Source of the DNA: Thermogutta sp039793925
GTDB taxonomy: Bacteria > Planctomycetota > Planctomycetia > Pirellulales > Thermoguttaceae
Direction: 5' to 3'
Assembly: GCF_039793925.1 (NCBI RefSeq)
Contig: NZ_JBAMME010000017.1
Span: 4,495-68,494 of the forward strand
Length of the DNA stretch: 64,000 bases
The notes beneath the pieces were generated by a model. The model had not been told where the DNA came from. It saw only the letters and a program-made list of their open reading frames with translations, and made no database searches. The first letter of the stretch is position 1, and every line of letters begins with the position of its first letter. Of this stretch, positions 45,226 to 53,829 are shown piece by piece. A program made the translations under genes and the position numbers.

Positions 45226-46311
45226 TCAACAGATCCGCGGCATTTGCTCTCCTGAGAGGAGATCCAACACACGCGAGCCGCCCAAGGCCGTCCGCAACTC
45301 CACCACACCGGCCGGGGCAGGCTGGACTTCGCCGATGATTTGGGCATTGGCACATCCCGATTGCTGACGCAAAACCGCCAAAAGCTCCTCGGCTGCGTCC
45401 GCCCTCACCACCGCCACGAAACGACCTTCATTCGCCACGTAATAGGGATCCAGCCCAAGGAGTTCACAGGCTGCCGCCACCGACGGCTCCACGGGAATCG
45501 CCTGCTCGTGGATAATCATCGCCACATGGGCGTCGATAGCGAGTTCATTGAGCGCAGAAGCCAGCCCACCGCGTGTGAGATCCCGCAAGCAATGAATAGC
45601 GTCGGGCAAGTGTTTGACCATCGCGCGAACCACTCGGTGAAGCGGCGCACAATCGCTCGGCAGGGCGTTTTCGAACTGCAAACCTTCTCGAACAGACATG
45701 ATGGCGATGCCGTGTCGGCCGACATCGCCTGAGAGCAGAATCTTGTCTCCCGGTCGAATCCGCGAAGGGGAGATGTGGACGTTTTCGGGGATCCAGCCCA
45801 GCCCCGTCGTGTTGATGTAAATGCCGTCTCCTTTACCGCGATCGACAACCTTCGTGTCGCCCGTGATGATGCGAACCCCTGCCTCCTCCGCCGCCTGTCG
45901 CATGGATTCCACCACTCGACGAAGCGTTTCCAAAGGGAGCCCCTCTTCGAGAATGAAACCAGCACTCAGCCAGAGCGGTTTGGCCCCCGACATCGCCAGA
46001 TCATTCACTGTGCCGAACACGGCCAGTTTGCCGATGTCCCCGCCCGGGAAAAAAAGCGGACTGACCACAAATGAGTCGGTGGTGAAAGCCATCCGCGTGC
46101 CATCGCCCAGACGGATCTCCGCGCTGTCGTGGGGTGGCTCGCGCAGCCCTTCGCTCGTCTCGCCGGCGTGACGGAAGTGGGGCAGAAACAACTCGGTGAT
46201 CAGTTGTCGCATGAGTCGGCCGCCCCCGCCGTGCGCCAGTTGAATGGTGTCCGAGGAGCTAAGCGGCAACGGACACTGAAAGCCACTCCCATTGAATGAG
46301 CCTTGAGCCAT
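45226..46311 (-). CDS. hypE: Hydrogenase maturation protein HypE
   Basis: A 361-residue AIR-synthase/PurM-fold protein. It has the HypE start pattern DTIQLAHGGGGRLMRQLITELFLPHF, the central ALGDSTEV-like motif replaced by SAEIRLGDGTRMAFTTDSFVVSPLFFPGGDIGKLAVFGTVNDLAMSGAKPLWLSAGFILEEG, and the C-terminal PRIC, whose Cys is carbamoylated by HypF and dehydrated to thiocyanate for the Fe(CN)2CO ligands of [NiFe]-hydrogenase. The intact PRIC end shows that it is a true HypE rather than another PurM homologue. No other hyp or hydrogenase gene lies in the window. Confidence 0.94.
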   Translation of the reverse strand: MAQGSFNGSGFQCPLPLSSSDTIQLAHGGGGRLMRQLITELFLPHFRHAGETSEGLREPPHDSAEIRLGDGTRMAFTTDSFVVSPLFFPGGDIGKLAVFGTVNDLAMSGAKPLWLSAGFILEEGLPLETLRRVVESMRQAAEEAGVRIITGDTKVVDRGKGDGIYINTTGLGWIPENVHISPSRIRPGDKILLSGDVGRHGIAIMSVREGLQFENALPSDCAPLHRVVRAMVKHLPDAIHCLRDLTRGGLASALNELAIDAHVAMIIHEQAIPVEPSVAAACELLGLDPYYVANEGRFVAVVRADAAEELLAVLRQQSGCANAQIIGEVQPAPAGVVELRTALGGSRVLDLLSGEQMPRIC

Positions 46312-46465
46312 GACGGAACAACCTCTTTTGGAGAAGATGGTTGGATTCTCGAATGTCCGATTCCGCCTTTCGTGGGCCAACCCTTCGGTCGGGACGCAGG
46401 TGATTCGGCCGCCCTGTCATTATACGGGTTGCCGGGAGTAAACCGCATCCCCCATGTGCGAGCCC

Positions 46466-46659
46466 GGAGGCGCACACTTGCCGTGCCCGGCGAGACGGAA
46501 TGGATTATCCAATGGTGAGAGGTGGACCTGACAAACAGGTCCCTCCGGCATTCGGAGGGGCACGCTTGTCGTGCCCGAGGAATCGGGATGAGTTGTCCAA
46601 TTTCGATGCGCGGACGTGACAAGCAGGTCCCTCCGGGAACGGACGTGATACGCACGTCC
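46466..46659. repeat. Cluster of five REP-like hairpin elements
   Basis: Five copies in the 391-base gap between hypE and ilvC. 46466-46488 is a decayed GGCGCAC-type. 46524-46547 has GGACCTG/CAGGTCC with loop ACAAA and CTCCG. 46554-46576 has GGAGG then GGGCACG/CGTGCCC with loop CTTGT. 46612-46635 has GGACGTG/CAGGTCC, one mismatch, loop ACAAG. 46641-46659 has GGACGTG/CACGTCC, perfect, loop ATACG. Nothing else is recognised between 46312 and 46702. Confidence 0.85.
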
Positions 46660-46702
46660 TCTGAAAGGACTTTTTACCCCGGCGGATGCCCCAAATAAGG
46701 CC

Positions 46703-47707
46703 TTAAACCTCCTTGGCGTCGATCCATTTCATCATCTTGCGCAATTTGCGCCCCACTTCTTCGATCATGTGGGCGCGCGCCTTCTTCCGGAGGGCCTTAA
46801 ACATCGGTGCATTGGCTTTGTTTTCCAGGATCCATTCTTTGGCAAATGCACCAGTCTGAATTTCTTTGAGGATCTTTTTCATTTCCGCCCGGGTTTGCTC
46901 GGTGATGATCCGCGGGCCGCGGGTATAATCGCCGTATTCTGCGGTGTTGGAAATGCTATAGCGCATGTAGCTGAGACCGCCTTGATACATGAGATCGACG
47001 ATCAGCTTGAGTTCGTGCATGCACTCGAAGTACGCCAGCTCGGGCTGATAACCGGCCTCCACAAGTGTTTCAAAGGCTGCACAAATGAGCTCGCTGACCC
47101 CACCGCAGAGGACCACCTGTTCGCCGAAGAGGTCGGTCTCGGTTTCCTCGGCGAAGGTCGTTTCGATGACGCCTGCCCGGGTGCCTCCAATTCCTTTCGC
47201 GTAGGCCAGGGCGAGCTTGAAAGTTTCCTCGGTACCATTCGGCCCATTGGCGACGAGACAGGGAACGCCGCCTCCTTTCACGAATTCCGAGCGCACCAGG
47301 TGTCCGGGGCCCTTGGGGGCTACCAGGACGGCTGCTACGCCCTCGGGAATATCAAACTGCCCGTAATGCACGTTGAACCCGTGGGAACACACGATGACGT
47401 TTCCGGGTTTCAGATGAGGCCGAATCGACGTCCGAAACACGTCGGGCTGAATTTCATCGGGGAGCAGGATTGTGACGACATCGGCCTGCTTAGTGGCCTC
47501 CTCCGCAGACACCGGTTGAAAACCGTGCTCCACCGCCAGCTTGTAATTCGGAGTTCCCGGCAACTCCGCAACCACTACCCGAACGCCACTGTCCCTCAAA
47601 TTCTGGGCATGGGCGTGTCCCTGCGAGCCGTATCCGATGATGGCTACCGTCTTCTTTTGCAGCAACGACAGATCCGCATCCTGGTCATAGTAAATCTTGG
47701 CTGGCAT
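46703..47707 (-). CDS. ilvC: Ketol-acid reductoisomerase
   Basis: A 334-residue class I enzyme that converts 2-acetolactate to 2,3-dihydroxyisovalerate with NAD(P)H and Mg2+ in valine, leucine and isoleucine synthesis. The N-terminal Rossmann motif is IIGYGSQGHAHAQNLRDSGV. The knotted C-terminal domain carries the metal ligands in ETTFAEETETDLFGEQVVLCGGV and the ECMHELKLIVDLMYQGGLSYMRYSISNTAEYGDY region. Length is standard. It is 54 bases downstream of ilvN on the same strand, forming an ilvN-ilvC unit; ilvB is not in the window. Confidence 0.97.
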   Translation of the reverse strand: MPAKIYYDQDADLSLLQKKTVAIIGYGSQGHAHAQNLRDSGVRVVVAELPGTPNYKLAVEHGFQPVSAEEATKQADVVTILLPDEIQPDVFRTSIRPHLKPGNVIVCSHGFNVHYGQFDIPEGVAAVLVAPKGPGHLVRSEFVKGGGVPCLVANGPNGTEETFKLALAYAKGIGGTRAGVIETTFAEETETDLFGEQVVLCGGVSELICAAFETLVEAGYQPELAYFECMHELKLIVDLMYQGGLSYMRYSISNTAEYGDYTRGPRIITEQTRAEMKKILKEIQTGAFAKEWILENKANAPMFKALRKKARAHMIEEVGRKLRKMMKWIDAKEV

Positions 47708-47761
47708 GGTTTTGCTCCTGATTCAAACTCGGGCTGTACCCCTCGGGTATCGTGATCGACT

Positions 47762-48310
47762 TCACCTGGAACCAGTGGGGGAACGAGAATCCGCCAACGC
47801 TTGACCGTCGTGGTTGTCAGAATTCCTGAGCGAATCACTCCCTCGCACCATCGCGATGCGTCCCGTTCGCACCAGCTCAAGGATGCCGAATGGGCGCATC
47901 AACTCGATGAATGATTCGACTTTCTTCTCCTGACCGGAAATCTCGATGATCATACTCTCCGGCGCAACATCAACAATCCGTCCGCGGAAAATTTCCACCA
48001 GTTCGCGGATTTCTCCGCGGCGGTCCGGCGGGGCCGACACCTTGATGAGCATGAGGTCGCGCTCTACATAATCTCGGGAGCTGATATCGTCCACCCGAAC
48101 GACGGTGACGATCTTCTCCAATTGTTTTCGGACCTGCTCGATAACGGCATCGTCCCCGACCACGACGAATGTCATGCGGGAAAGGCGCGGATCTTCTGTC
48201 TCACCGACCGCCAGGCTGTCGATGTTGTAGCCACGTGAGGCGAGCATCCCCGCAATATGGGAGAGCACGCCCGGTACGTTCTGTACAAGGGCCGAGAGTA
48301 TGTGTCGCAT
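47762..48310 (-). CDS. ilvN: Acetolactate synthase small (regulatory) subunit
   Basis: A 182-residue regulatory subunit of acetohydroxyacid synthase. The ACT domain starts MRHILSALVQNVPGVLSHIAGMLASRGYNIDSLAVGETED, with the valine-sensing loop residues in the usual place, followed by the C-terminal ALS_ss domain (ERDLMLIKVSAPPDRRGEIRELVEIFRGRIVDVAPESMIIEISG and FIELMRPFGILELVRTGRIAMVRG). It binds the catalytic IlvB subunit and gives feedback inhibition by valine. ilvC follows directly, but no catalytic ilvB gene precedes it here; the upstream 441 bases contain hairpin repeats instead. Confidence 0.95.
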   Translation of the reverse strand: MRHILSALVQNVPGVLSHIAGMLASRGYNIDSLAVGETEDPRLSRMTFVVVGDDAVIEQVRKQLEKIVTVVRVDDISSRDYVERDLMLIKVSAPPDRRGEIRELVEIFRGRIVDVAPESMIIEISGQEKKVESFIELMRPFGILELVRTGRIAMVRGSDSLRNSDNHDGQALADSRSPTGSR

Positions 48311-48751
48311 AGTATCCTCGTCCGTCTGTCCGTAAAAGCGCTATCCTAACCTTGGGGGGAGGCTGCGACAAGTGATGGCCAGCCCCACCAGACCACCCGG
48401 CCGGGGTCTCAGCACACGGCTTGGTTGAGGGACACTCAAAACCGGGCTCGGGTTCGCTTACGTTCGTTTCCGGAGGGACCTGCTTGTCAGGTCCGTTTCC
48501 GGAGGGACGTGTTTGTCACTTCCGCCCGTCAAAATTGGATAATTCATCCCGCTTCACCGGGCACGACGAGCGTGCCCCTCCGGACCATTTGACTTTCGCC
48601 CAATCCGTTGGCACACTATCCGTCGGAAACGCTTTCTCCCAAGGCCGACCGGGGGCGCTCCGGTGAACGGTCTGCTCGGTCAGCTTTAACCGCTTGGTTG
48701 TAAACAAACGTCCCATTCCCTCTCATTCCATCCGTTATAAGGACTGCTGAA
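48311..48751. other. Divergent intergenic region, 441 bases
   Basis: It lies between ilvN and the DUF1080 gene. Its centre is filled by three hairpin repeats (48472-48582). No leader peptide rich in branched-chain codons, T-box or other attenuator is visible to me on the ilvN side. Confidence 0.5.
48472..48582. repeat. Cluster of three REP-like hairpin elements
   Basis: 48472-48494: GGAGG flank, stem GGACCTG/CAGGTCC, loop CTTGT, perfect. 48501-48523: GGAGG flank, stem GGACGTG/CACTTCC with one mismatch, loop TTTGT. 48559-48582: stem GGGCACG/CGTGCCC, loop ACGAG, CTCCG flank, perfect. Confidence 0.88.
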
Positions 48752-49564
48752 ATGCCACGAGATCGCGCTTTCCTGCTTTATCCAGCCGTTTTGACAATGA
48801 CGTGGTGGCTCGCTTGCTGCCTTTCTCTGACTCTCGCCGACGACCAAAATGCTTCGCCTCCCGCAAGCGATCCCGGAGAAATTTCCCTCTTTGATGGCGC
48901 CACGCTTCACGGCTGGACCGTCAAGTGTAAACCTCAGGACGAAGATAAGCGTCATTACTGGAAAGTTGTCGATGGCACCATCACCGCCGAGGTCCCACCC
49001 AACAGCAAACACGATTACATCTGGCTTGTCTCGGATCAGGAATTCAGCGACTTTGAACTTCGGGTCAAGGTGCAGACGTATTCCACCTCGACAGGCAACA
49101 GCGGAATTCAGGTGCGGAGCCGCTACGATGACACCGCCCACTACATGGATGGGCCCCAAGTGGATATCAATCCGCCCGGACCATGGCGCTGCGGTTTCAT
49201 CTACGACGAAACACGCGGTGCCCAGGTGTGGCTCTGGCCGGACGTCGGCCGCCCCGCCAATGCGAAACCGGAACACGCGCCCGCCGGGTGGAAATGGTAT
49301 CATGCCGATCTTCCGGAAAGTCGCGACGCCTGGAACGATGTCCGTATCGTCTGCCAGGGCTTGCGGATTCAGACCTGGGTCAACGGAGTCCCCATTGCTG
49401 ATTACAATGGCGCCGGTCGGCTGGATGACGAGTTCCACAAGAAACGGAACGTGGGACTTTGCGGCCATATCGCCCTGCAAATCCACCCCGGCGGAAAGCT
49501 TCTCATCCGGTTTAAAGATATTGTCCTGCGGCTCCCTGCCCAAAGCGGTGATTCCTCGCACTAA
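48752..49564 (+). CDS. Secreted DUF1080 (3-keto-disaccharide hydrolase-type) protein
   Basis: A 270-residue protein with a signal peptide (FLLYPAVLTMTWWLACCLSLTLA). The DUF1080 domain starts ISLFDGATLHGWTVKCK and shows the usual sequence of strands: YWKVVDGTITAEVPP, DFELRVKVQTYSTSTGNSGIQVRSRY, GPQVDINPPGPWRCGFIYDETRG, WNDVRIVCQGLRIQTWVNGVPIADY, GLCGHIALQIHPGGKLLIRFKDIVLR. Some family members hydrolyse 3-keto-glycosides, and many are only known as concanavalin-fold proteins. AAGGA precedes the ATG. Like the Gfo/Idh/MocA gene, it fits a lifestyle of sugar-polymer use. Confidence 0.9.
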   Translation: MPRDRAFLLYPAVLTMTWWLACCLSLTLADDQNASPPASDPGEISLFDGATLHGWTVKCKPQDEDKRHYWKVVDGTITAEVPPNSKHDYIWLVSDQEFSDFELRVKVQTYSTSTGNSGIQVRSRYDDTAHYMDGPQVDINPPGPWRCGFIYDETRGAQVWLWPDVGRPANAKPEHAPAGWKWYHADLPESRDAWNDVRIVCQGLRIQTWVNGVPIADYNGAGRLDDEFHKKRNVGLCGHIALQIHPGGKLLIRFKDIVLRLPAQSGDSSH

Positions 49565-49652
49565 TCTGGGCCCAGACCAGCGTCGCGCCAGGGTATCCGC
49601 ATGATTTTCCGGGCATTTGGGGCAGGCTTCAGGAAATCGGCCTATGGAAAGC

Positions 49653-49676
49653 GGGCACGACGAGCGTGCCCCTCCG
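49653..49676. repeat. REP-like hairpin element
   Basis: Perfect stem GGGCACG/CGTGCCC with loop ACGAG and CTCCG flank, between the DUF1080 and O-antigen-ligase genes. It is nearly identical to the copy at 48559. Confidence 0.88.
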
Positions 49677-49763
49677 AATGCCGGGCTGGGCAGTGTACCA
49701 TGAGGCCAGAGGAACACATGGCCAGAAAATATTGCACTGTCTTGCTATTTATCAGCATTCACG

Positions 49764-52280
49764 ATGACGGGTAAACAGCGCATACTGCCCAAGCGTGAAC
49801 CACGCGGTCAGGATTTCTCCGGGAAAACACCCTCCCCGGACGAGCGGGAGCCGTGCTCTCTTCGGAGGGTGCGCGCGTTTCTGCTCGTGATGGTTACACT
49901 CATTCTTGTCGCTCGGCCACTCTTTCCTAGCGAAGGCGCTGATCTGGGAGACGATGTCACGCCCACCATGTTGGTTTTCGGGACTGTGCTCATCGGGATC
50001 GTGTTCAGCCTGGGCCGATCTGTGTGGCGAGTAAAACTCCAGAGTGTGGATCTGGCTTTATTGGGGACCGTCGTGTGGTTGGCCTTGGCTGCGCTTCGCG
50101 CTGTCCACTCGGGGACAGCTCGTCCCGCGATCAACATGCTGTGGGTATGGGTGGGATACTATGTGCTCTGGCAGCTTATCCGCCAATTGAATCTCACCGA
50201 TCGGGAACGCCGCGCCATTCTCGCGGGAATGGCCGCGCTTTCCGTGGGCGTAGCTAGTTACGGACTCTATCAATATTTCGTGGAATTACCCCATTTACGC
50301 GCAGGTTACCAGACTCGCCGTACCGAACTCCTTCATGAGCTCGGCTGGGACGACCTGCTCGAAGATCCGGTTGGATTGGCTCAGTTTGAGAATCGGCTCT
50401 TCAGTCGGGAACCCCTCGCCACTTTTGCGCTGACCAACTCGCTGGCCGGTTTTCTTCTGCCCTGGAGCCTCGTCTTCCTTGCGGCAATCGTCGGCAACGT
50501 TAAATCACTTTTTGACACCAGCATCGAGACTCCGTCCCTCCTCTCGCCGTCGCGCCCGCACAACACTCGCCAGGATGGACGTCTGTGCAAACCCACACGT
50601 CGCTTAGCCTGGGCTGCTCTGGGAGTATCAATTCTCGGGATGGTCGGTCTTTTGTGCTGCCTGGTTCTCACCAAGAGTCGTTCCGCCTATATCGCCCTCG
50701 CTTGTGGTCTGGCAGTTCTTCTGGCCACGGGAATCTCCCTCCGAGGCAAGGTGGCACGGCGTATGGTTATCGTAATAATGGTCCTCCTGGCACTCGCTTT
50801 TGGAGTGGCCACCGCCACGCGGGGACTCGATTGGCAGGTTCTTTCCGAGGCCACCAAATCCCTCGGTTATCGCTGGCAATACTGGCAGGCCACCACAAGC
50901 ATGATCGCCGATCATCCCCTGCTAGGCTGCGGACCGGGGAATTTTCGCTATGCTTACACCCGATACAAGCTTCCCGAAGCGAGTGAAGAAATCTCCGACC
51001 CGCACAATTTTCTTCTAGAAGTCGTTGCCACCGGGGGCATTCCCGCTGGGGCATTTTTTCTGTTGGCGATCGGCCTGACTCTCTGGCACCTCAAGCACTC
51101 GCGATCGGCCTGGGGTCTCAGCTCGTCGGCAGGTTCACCGCCTTCCTCGACCGTCCCGCTCGCAGGCGTGTCGGGAAAAACTGTTTTTCACTCCCGCGAT
51201 CAACTATGGGCGATTGCAATGGGATGGGTGCTGGCCTGGCCTGCGGGTTACTGGCTGGGGCTGCTCAGCTCGGCCCCTCAGGACCTGACGTTCTTACTGG
51301 TAGGACTTCCTACTGCTGCGCTCGTCGGGCTGGGACTTTGGCCGTGGATTCAGGCGGGCCCCCTGGTCCCTGGGATCGTCGCCGCAGCGATTGCCGCCAT
51401 CAGCATCAACTGGCTGGCGGCGGGCGGACTCACCTTCCCCGGCGTGGCGGGCAGCTTCTGGCTGCTCTGGGTGCTGGCAACTGACTTTCCGACCGACTAC
51501 TCCGGCAAACAACCGCCCACAGAGAACCAACCATCCACCCGCTGGTCGCACCGGCTCCAACAGCTTACGGCCCCTGAGGGCTTTTCCGTGACGCTTCCCA
51601 CCTGGGCAGGATTGGCCATCCTGGTGTTTTTCGGCTTGGTGCTCGCCGCGTTTTACATCACGGCCTACTCCCCTGTTCTCCAGGCCCGGGGCCTTCTCAG
51701 CCAAGCAACCGTGGCGCGGCGGTTTTCGATCGATCGTGCCAAGCAATTCTGTCGGCTGGCAGCCGAGGCCGATCCCTGGGCGTTCGAGCCCTGGATGCGG
51801 CTGGTGGAATTGTGGCAGGCGGAGGGTCCCACGCCCCCAGCGAAGACCGGAGAATCCTTCCACAGCAAGCCCGAGGTTGCGGACCTCACTACCTTCCTCC
51901 AGAAAGCCAACCGGCCGTCTCCGCAGGAGCGGGCAAAGGAGCTCGACAGCTACGCCGCTGCACTCCTGCAACGGGCCCCCAACCACCACGCAGCTTCGTG
52001 GATTCTGGCTCTTGCCTATCAGCAATTGTTTCGGGAAACGAACGATCGTCGGGCTCTCGCGAGGGCTGTTTCCTTCGCCCGCCGGGCCATCGAGCTGTAT
52101 CCTCACCAGGCCCGCTATCACGCCGGGCTCGCCGAGCTCCTTCGCACCATCGGCGACCCCGACGGAGCCAAAAAGGCGGCAAAAACAGCCCTTTGGCTGC
52201 ACACCATCACCCCCCATGCAGACCGCAAACTCCCTGACGAGACGGTGCAATTTCTCGAGAAACTCTCACAGACGCCGTAG
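49764..52280 (+). CDS. O-antigen ligase/polymerase (Wzy_C) family protein with C-terminal TPR region
   Basis: An 838-residue polytopic inner-membrane protein. About ten membrane segments span residues 38-480 (RVRAFLLVMVTLILVARPLF, TMLVFGTVLIGIVFSLG, LALLGTVVWLALAAL, and so on). The Wzy_C core has LTKSRSAYIALACGLAVLLATG, the periplasmic loop with DHPLLGCGPGNFRYAYTRYKLPEASEEISDPHNFLLEVVATGGIPAGAFFLLAI, which is diagnostic for the WaaL/Wzy superfamily. Another membrane pair follows near 490-640. The soluble tail (about 660-838) has TPR-like helices (AKQFCRLAAEADPWAFEPW ... AIELYPHQARYHAGLAELLRTIGDPDGAKKAAK). It probably joins or polymerises surface glycans. Confidence 0.88.
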   Translation: MTGKQRILPKREPRGQDFSGKTPSPDEREPCSLRRVRAFLLVMVTLILVARPLFPSEGADLGDDVTPTMLVFGTVLIGIVFSLGRSVWRVKLQSVDLALLGTVVWLALAALRAVHSGTARPAINMLWVWVGYYVLWQLIRQLNLTDRERRAILAGMAALSVGVASYGLYQYFVELPHLRAGYQTRRTELLHELGWDDLLEDPVGLAQFENRLFSREPLATFALTNSLAGFLLPWSLVFLAAIVGNVKSLFDTSIETPSLLSPSRPHNTRQDGRLCKPTRRLAWAALGVSILGMVGLLCCLVLTKSRSAYIALACGLAVLLATGISLRGKVARRMVIVIMVLLALAFGVATATRGLDWQVLSEATKSLGYRWQYWQATTSMIADHPLLGCGPGNFRYAYTRYKLPEASEEISDPHNFLLEVVATGGIPAGAFFLLAIGLTLWHLKHSRSAWGLSSSAGSPPSSTVPLAGVSGKTVFHSRDQLWAIAMGWVLAWPAGYWLGLLSSAPQDLTFLLVGLPTAALVGLGLWPWIQAGPLVPGIVAAAIAAISINWLAAGGLTFPGVAGSFWLLWVLATDFPTDYSGKQPPTENQPSTRWSHRLQQLTAPEGFSVTLPTWAGLAILVFFGLVLAAFYITAYSPVLQARGLLSQATVARRFSIDRAKQFCRLAAEADPWAFEPWMRLVELWQAEGPTPPAKTGESFHSKPEVADLTTFLQKANRPSPQERAKELDSYAAALLQRAPNHHAASWILALAYQQLFRETNDRRALARAVSFARRAIELYPHQARYHAGLAELLRTIGDPDGAKKAAKTALWLHTITPHADRKLPDETVQFLEKLSQTP

Positions 52281-52296
52281 CCAAGAACCGGCACGC

Positions 52297-53772
52297 TCAG
52301 GCCAGAATTCCCTGCACCACATTTCCGGCGACGTCTGTGAGGCGGAACTCCCGGCCCTGGAAGCGATACGTCAATTTGGTATGGTCGATCCCCAGGAGAT
52401 AGAGGATGGTAGCGTTCAGATCGTGGATGTGGACCGGGTCCTTGATGATGTTGTAGCTGAAATCATCGGTTTCCCCATAAACAATACCCGGTTTGACACC
52501 TCCGCCCGCCAGCCACATCGTGAAGCACCTGGGATGGTGGTCACGCCCGTAGTTCGTCTTGGTGAGAGTTCCCTGGCAGTACACTGTGCGACCGAATTCA
52601 CCACCCCAGACCAAAAGCGTGTCTTCTAGTAGCCCTCGGCGCTTGAGGTCAATGATGAGAGCCCGGCAGGCCTGATCGATGTCGCGACACTGGAGGGGAA
52701 GGTCCCGCGGAAGGTCGTAGTGGTGGTCCCAGCCGCGATGGAAGATCTGGACAAATCGCACATCCCGTTCGACAAGCCGCCGTGCGAGGAGGCAATTGGC
52801 GGCAAATGTGCCGGGTTTGCGGGCATCTTCCCCGTAGAGTTCGAACGTCTCTTCCGGCTCCTGGGAAAGATCGGTGAGTTCGGGCACGGAAAACTGCATG
52901 CGGAACGCCATCTCGTACTGGCTGATGCGGGTCTGGATCTCCGGATCCCCCAGTGCGTTGTAGAGCTCGCGATTGAGCTGAACCACCGCCTGAACGGTTT
53001 TTTCTCGCGATTCCGCCGACACACCGGGCGGATTGCTCAAATAGAGCACGGGATCCCCTTTTGATCGGAAGCTCACACCCTGGTGGTACGAGGGCAGAAA
53101 ACCTGCCCCCCACAGCCGCTCATAGATCGCCTGGGCATCGCGTTTGGCACTCCATGTGGAGTGGAGCACGACGAACGTCGGCAGATCACGATTGAGGGAT
53201 CCCAGTCCGTATGACAGCCACGCTCCCAAACTGGGACGTCCTGGTATCTGCGAGCCTGTCAGCAGATAAGTGATGGCCGGGTCATGGTTGATGGCCTCCG
53301 TGTACATACTCTTGATGATGGCAATTTCATCCACCACGGTGGCCAGGTGAGGAAGCAGTTCGCTGATCCACGCTCCCGACTGCCCGTATTGAGCAAATTT
53401 GTAGATTGACGGAGCCAGCGGAAAGCGTTTTTGGCCCGACGTCATGGTGGTGAGACGCTGTCCCATCCGGACCGACTCGGGCAGATCGGCGTCGAACATG
53501 TCGAGCAGTTTCGGCTTGTAATCAAACAGATCAAGCTGTGAAGGAGCCCCGTTCATCACCATGTAAATGACCCGCTTGGCCCGCGGCGGATAATGAAGTT
53601 TTTGCAGCACCCCTGATCGACCCGGCTGATGTTCGGGAACCGATCCCGCGGCTGACGAGAACAAATTTTCATTAAGCAAAGACGCCAGCGCGATCGGCCC
53701 GAGCCCCCGCGCCAGCCGCCCGAAAAACTGCCGTCGCGTTTCCAGAAGCCGATATTCTTCGAAGGGATCCAT
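52297..53772 (-). CDS. DUF1501 TAT-exported protein
   Basis: A 491-residue protein with a twin-arginine signal (LLETRRQFFGRLARGLGPIALASLL). The DUF1501 domain, an alkaline-phosphatase-like (sulfatase) fold, is recognisable from AKRVIYMVMNGAPSQLDLFDYKPKL, LLPHLATVVDEIAIIKSMYTEAINHDPAITYLLTG, RPSLGAWLSYGLGSLNRDLPTFVVL and LLEDTLLVWGGEFGRTVYCQG ... NYGRDHHPRCFTMWLAGGGVKPG. The ATG at 53772 places GGAGAG correctly and gives a normal signal. It begins 57 bases after the stop of the PSCyt1/DUF1549/DUF1553 gene on the same strand. This gene pair is a planctomycete hallmark, and its biochemical task is unknown. Confidence 0.93.
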   Translation of the reverse strand: MDPFEEYRLLETRRQFFGRLARGLGPIALASLLNENLFSSAAGSVPEHQPGRSGVLQKLHYPPRAKRVIYMVMNGAPSQLDLFDYKPKLLDMFDADLPESVRMGQRLTTMTSGQKRFPLAPSIYKFAQYGQSGAWISELLPHLATVVDEIAIIKSMYTEAINHDPAITYLLTGSQIPGRPSLGAWLSYGLGSLNRDLPTFVVLHSTWSAKRDAQAIYERLWGAGFLPSYHQGVSFRSKGDPVLYLSNPPGVSAESREKTVQAVVQLNRELYNALGDPEIQTRISQYEMAFRMQFSVPELTDLSQEPEETFELYGEDARKPGTFAANCLLARRLVERDVRFVQIFHRGWDHHYDLPRDLPLQCRDIDQACRALIIDLKRRGLLEDTLLVWGGEFGRTVYCQGTLTKTNYGRDHHPRCFTMWLAGGGVKPGIVYGETDDFSYNIIKDPVHIHDLNATILYLLGIDHTKLTYRFQGREFRLTDVAGNVVQGILA

Positions 53773-53829
53773 GGCATTCTCTCCGGCCAAAAACAATCGA
53801 CCGTATTTTCAGTATCAATCCGATTCGGC

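Noticed and set aside
44450..45355. Longer start (301 residues) for the lectin-fold protein
   Set aside because: The extension overlaps the end of hypE and lacks a signal peptide. ATG 45085 has a near-perfect ribosome-binding site and a signal peptide.
15146..49676. CRISPR array from the repeated hairpins
   Set aside because: Copies are scattered over 35 kb with irregular spacing and varied orientation. There are no regular spacers.
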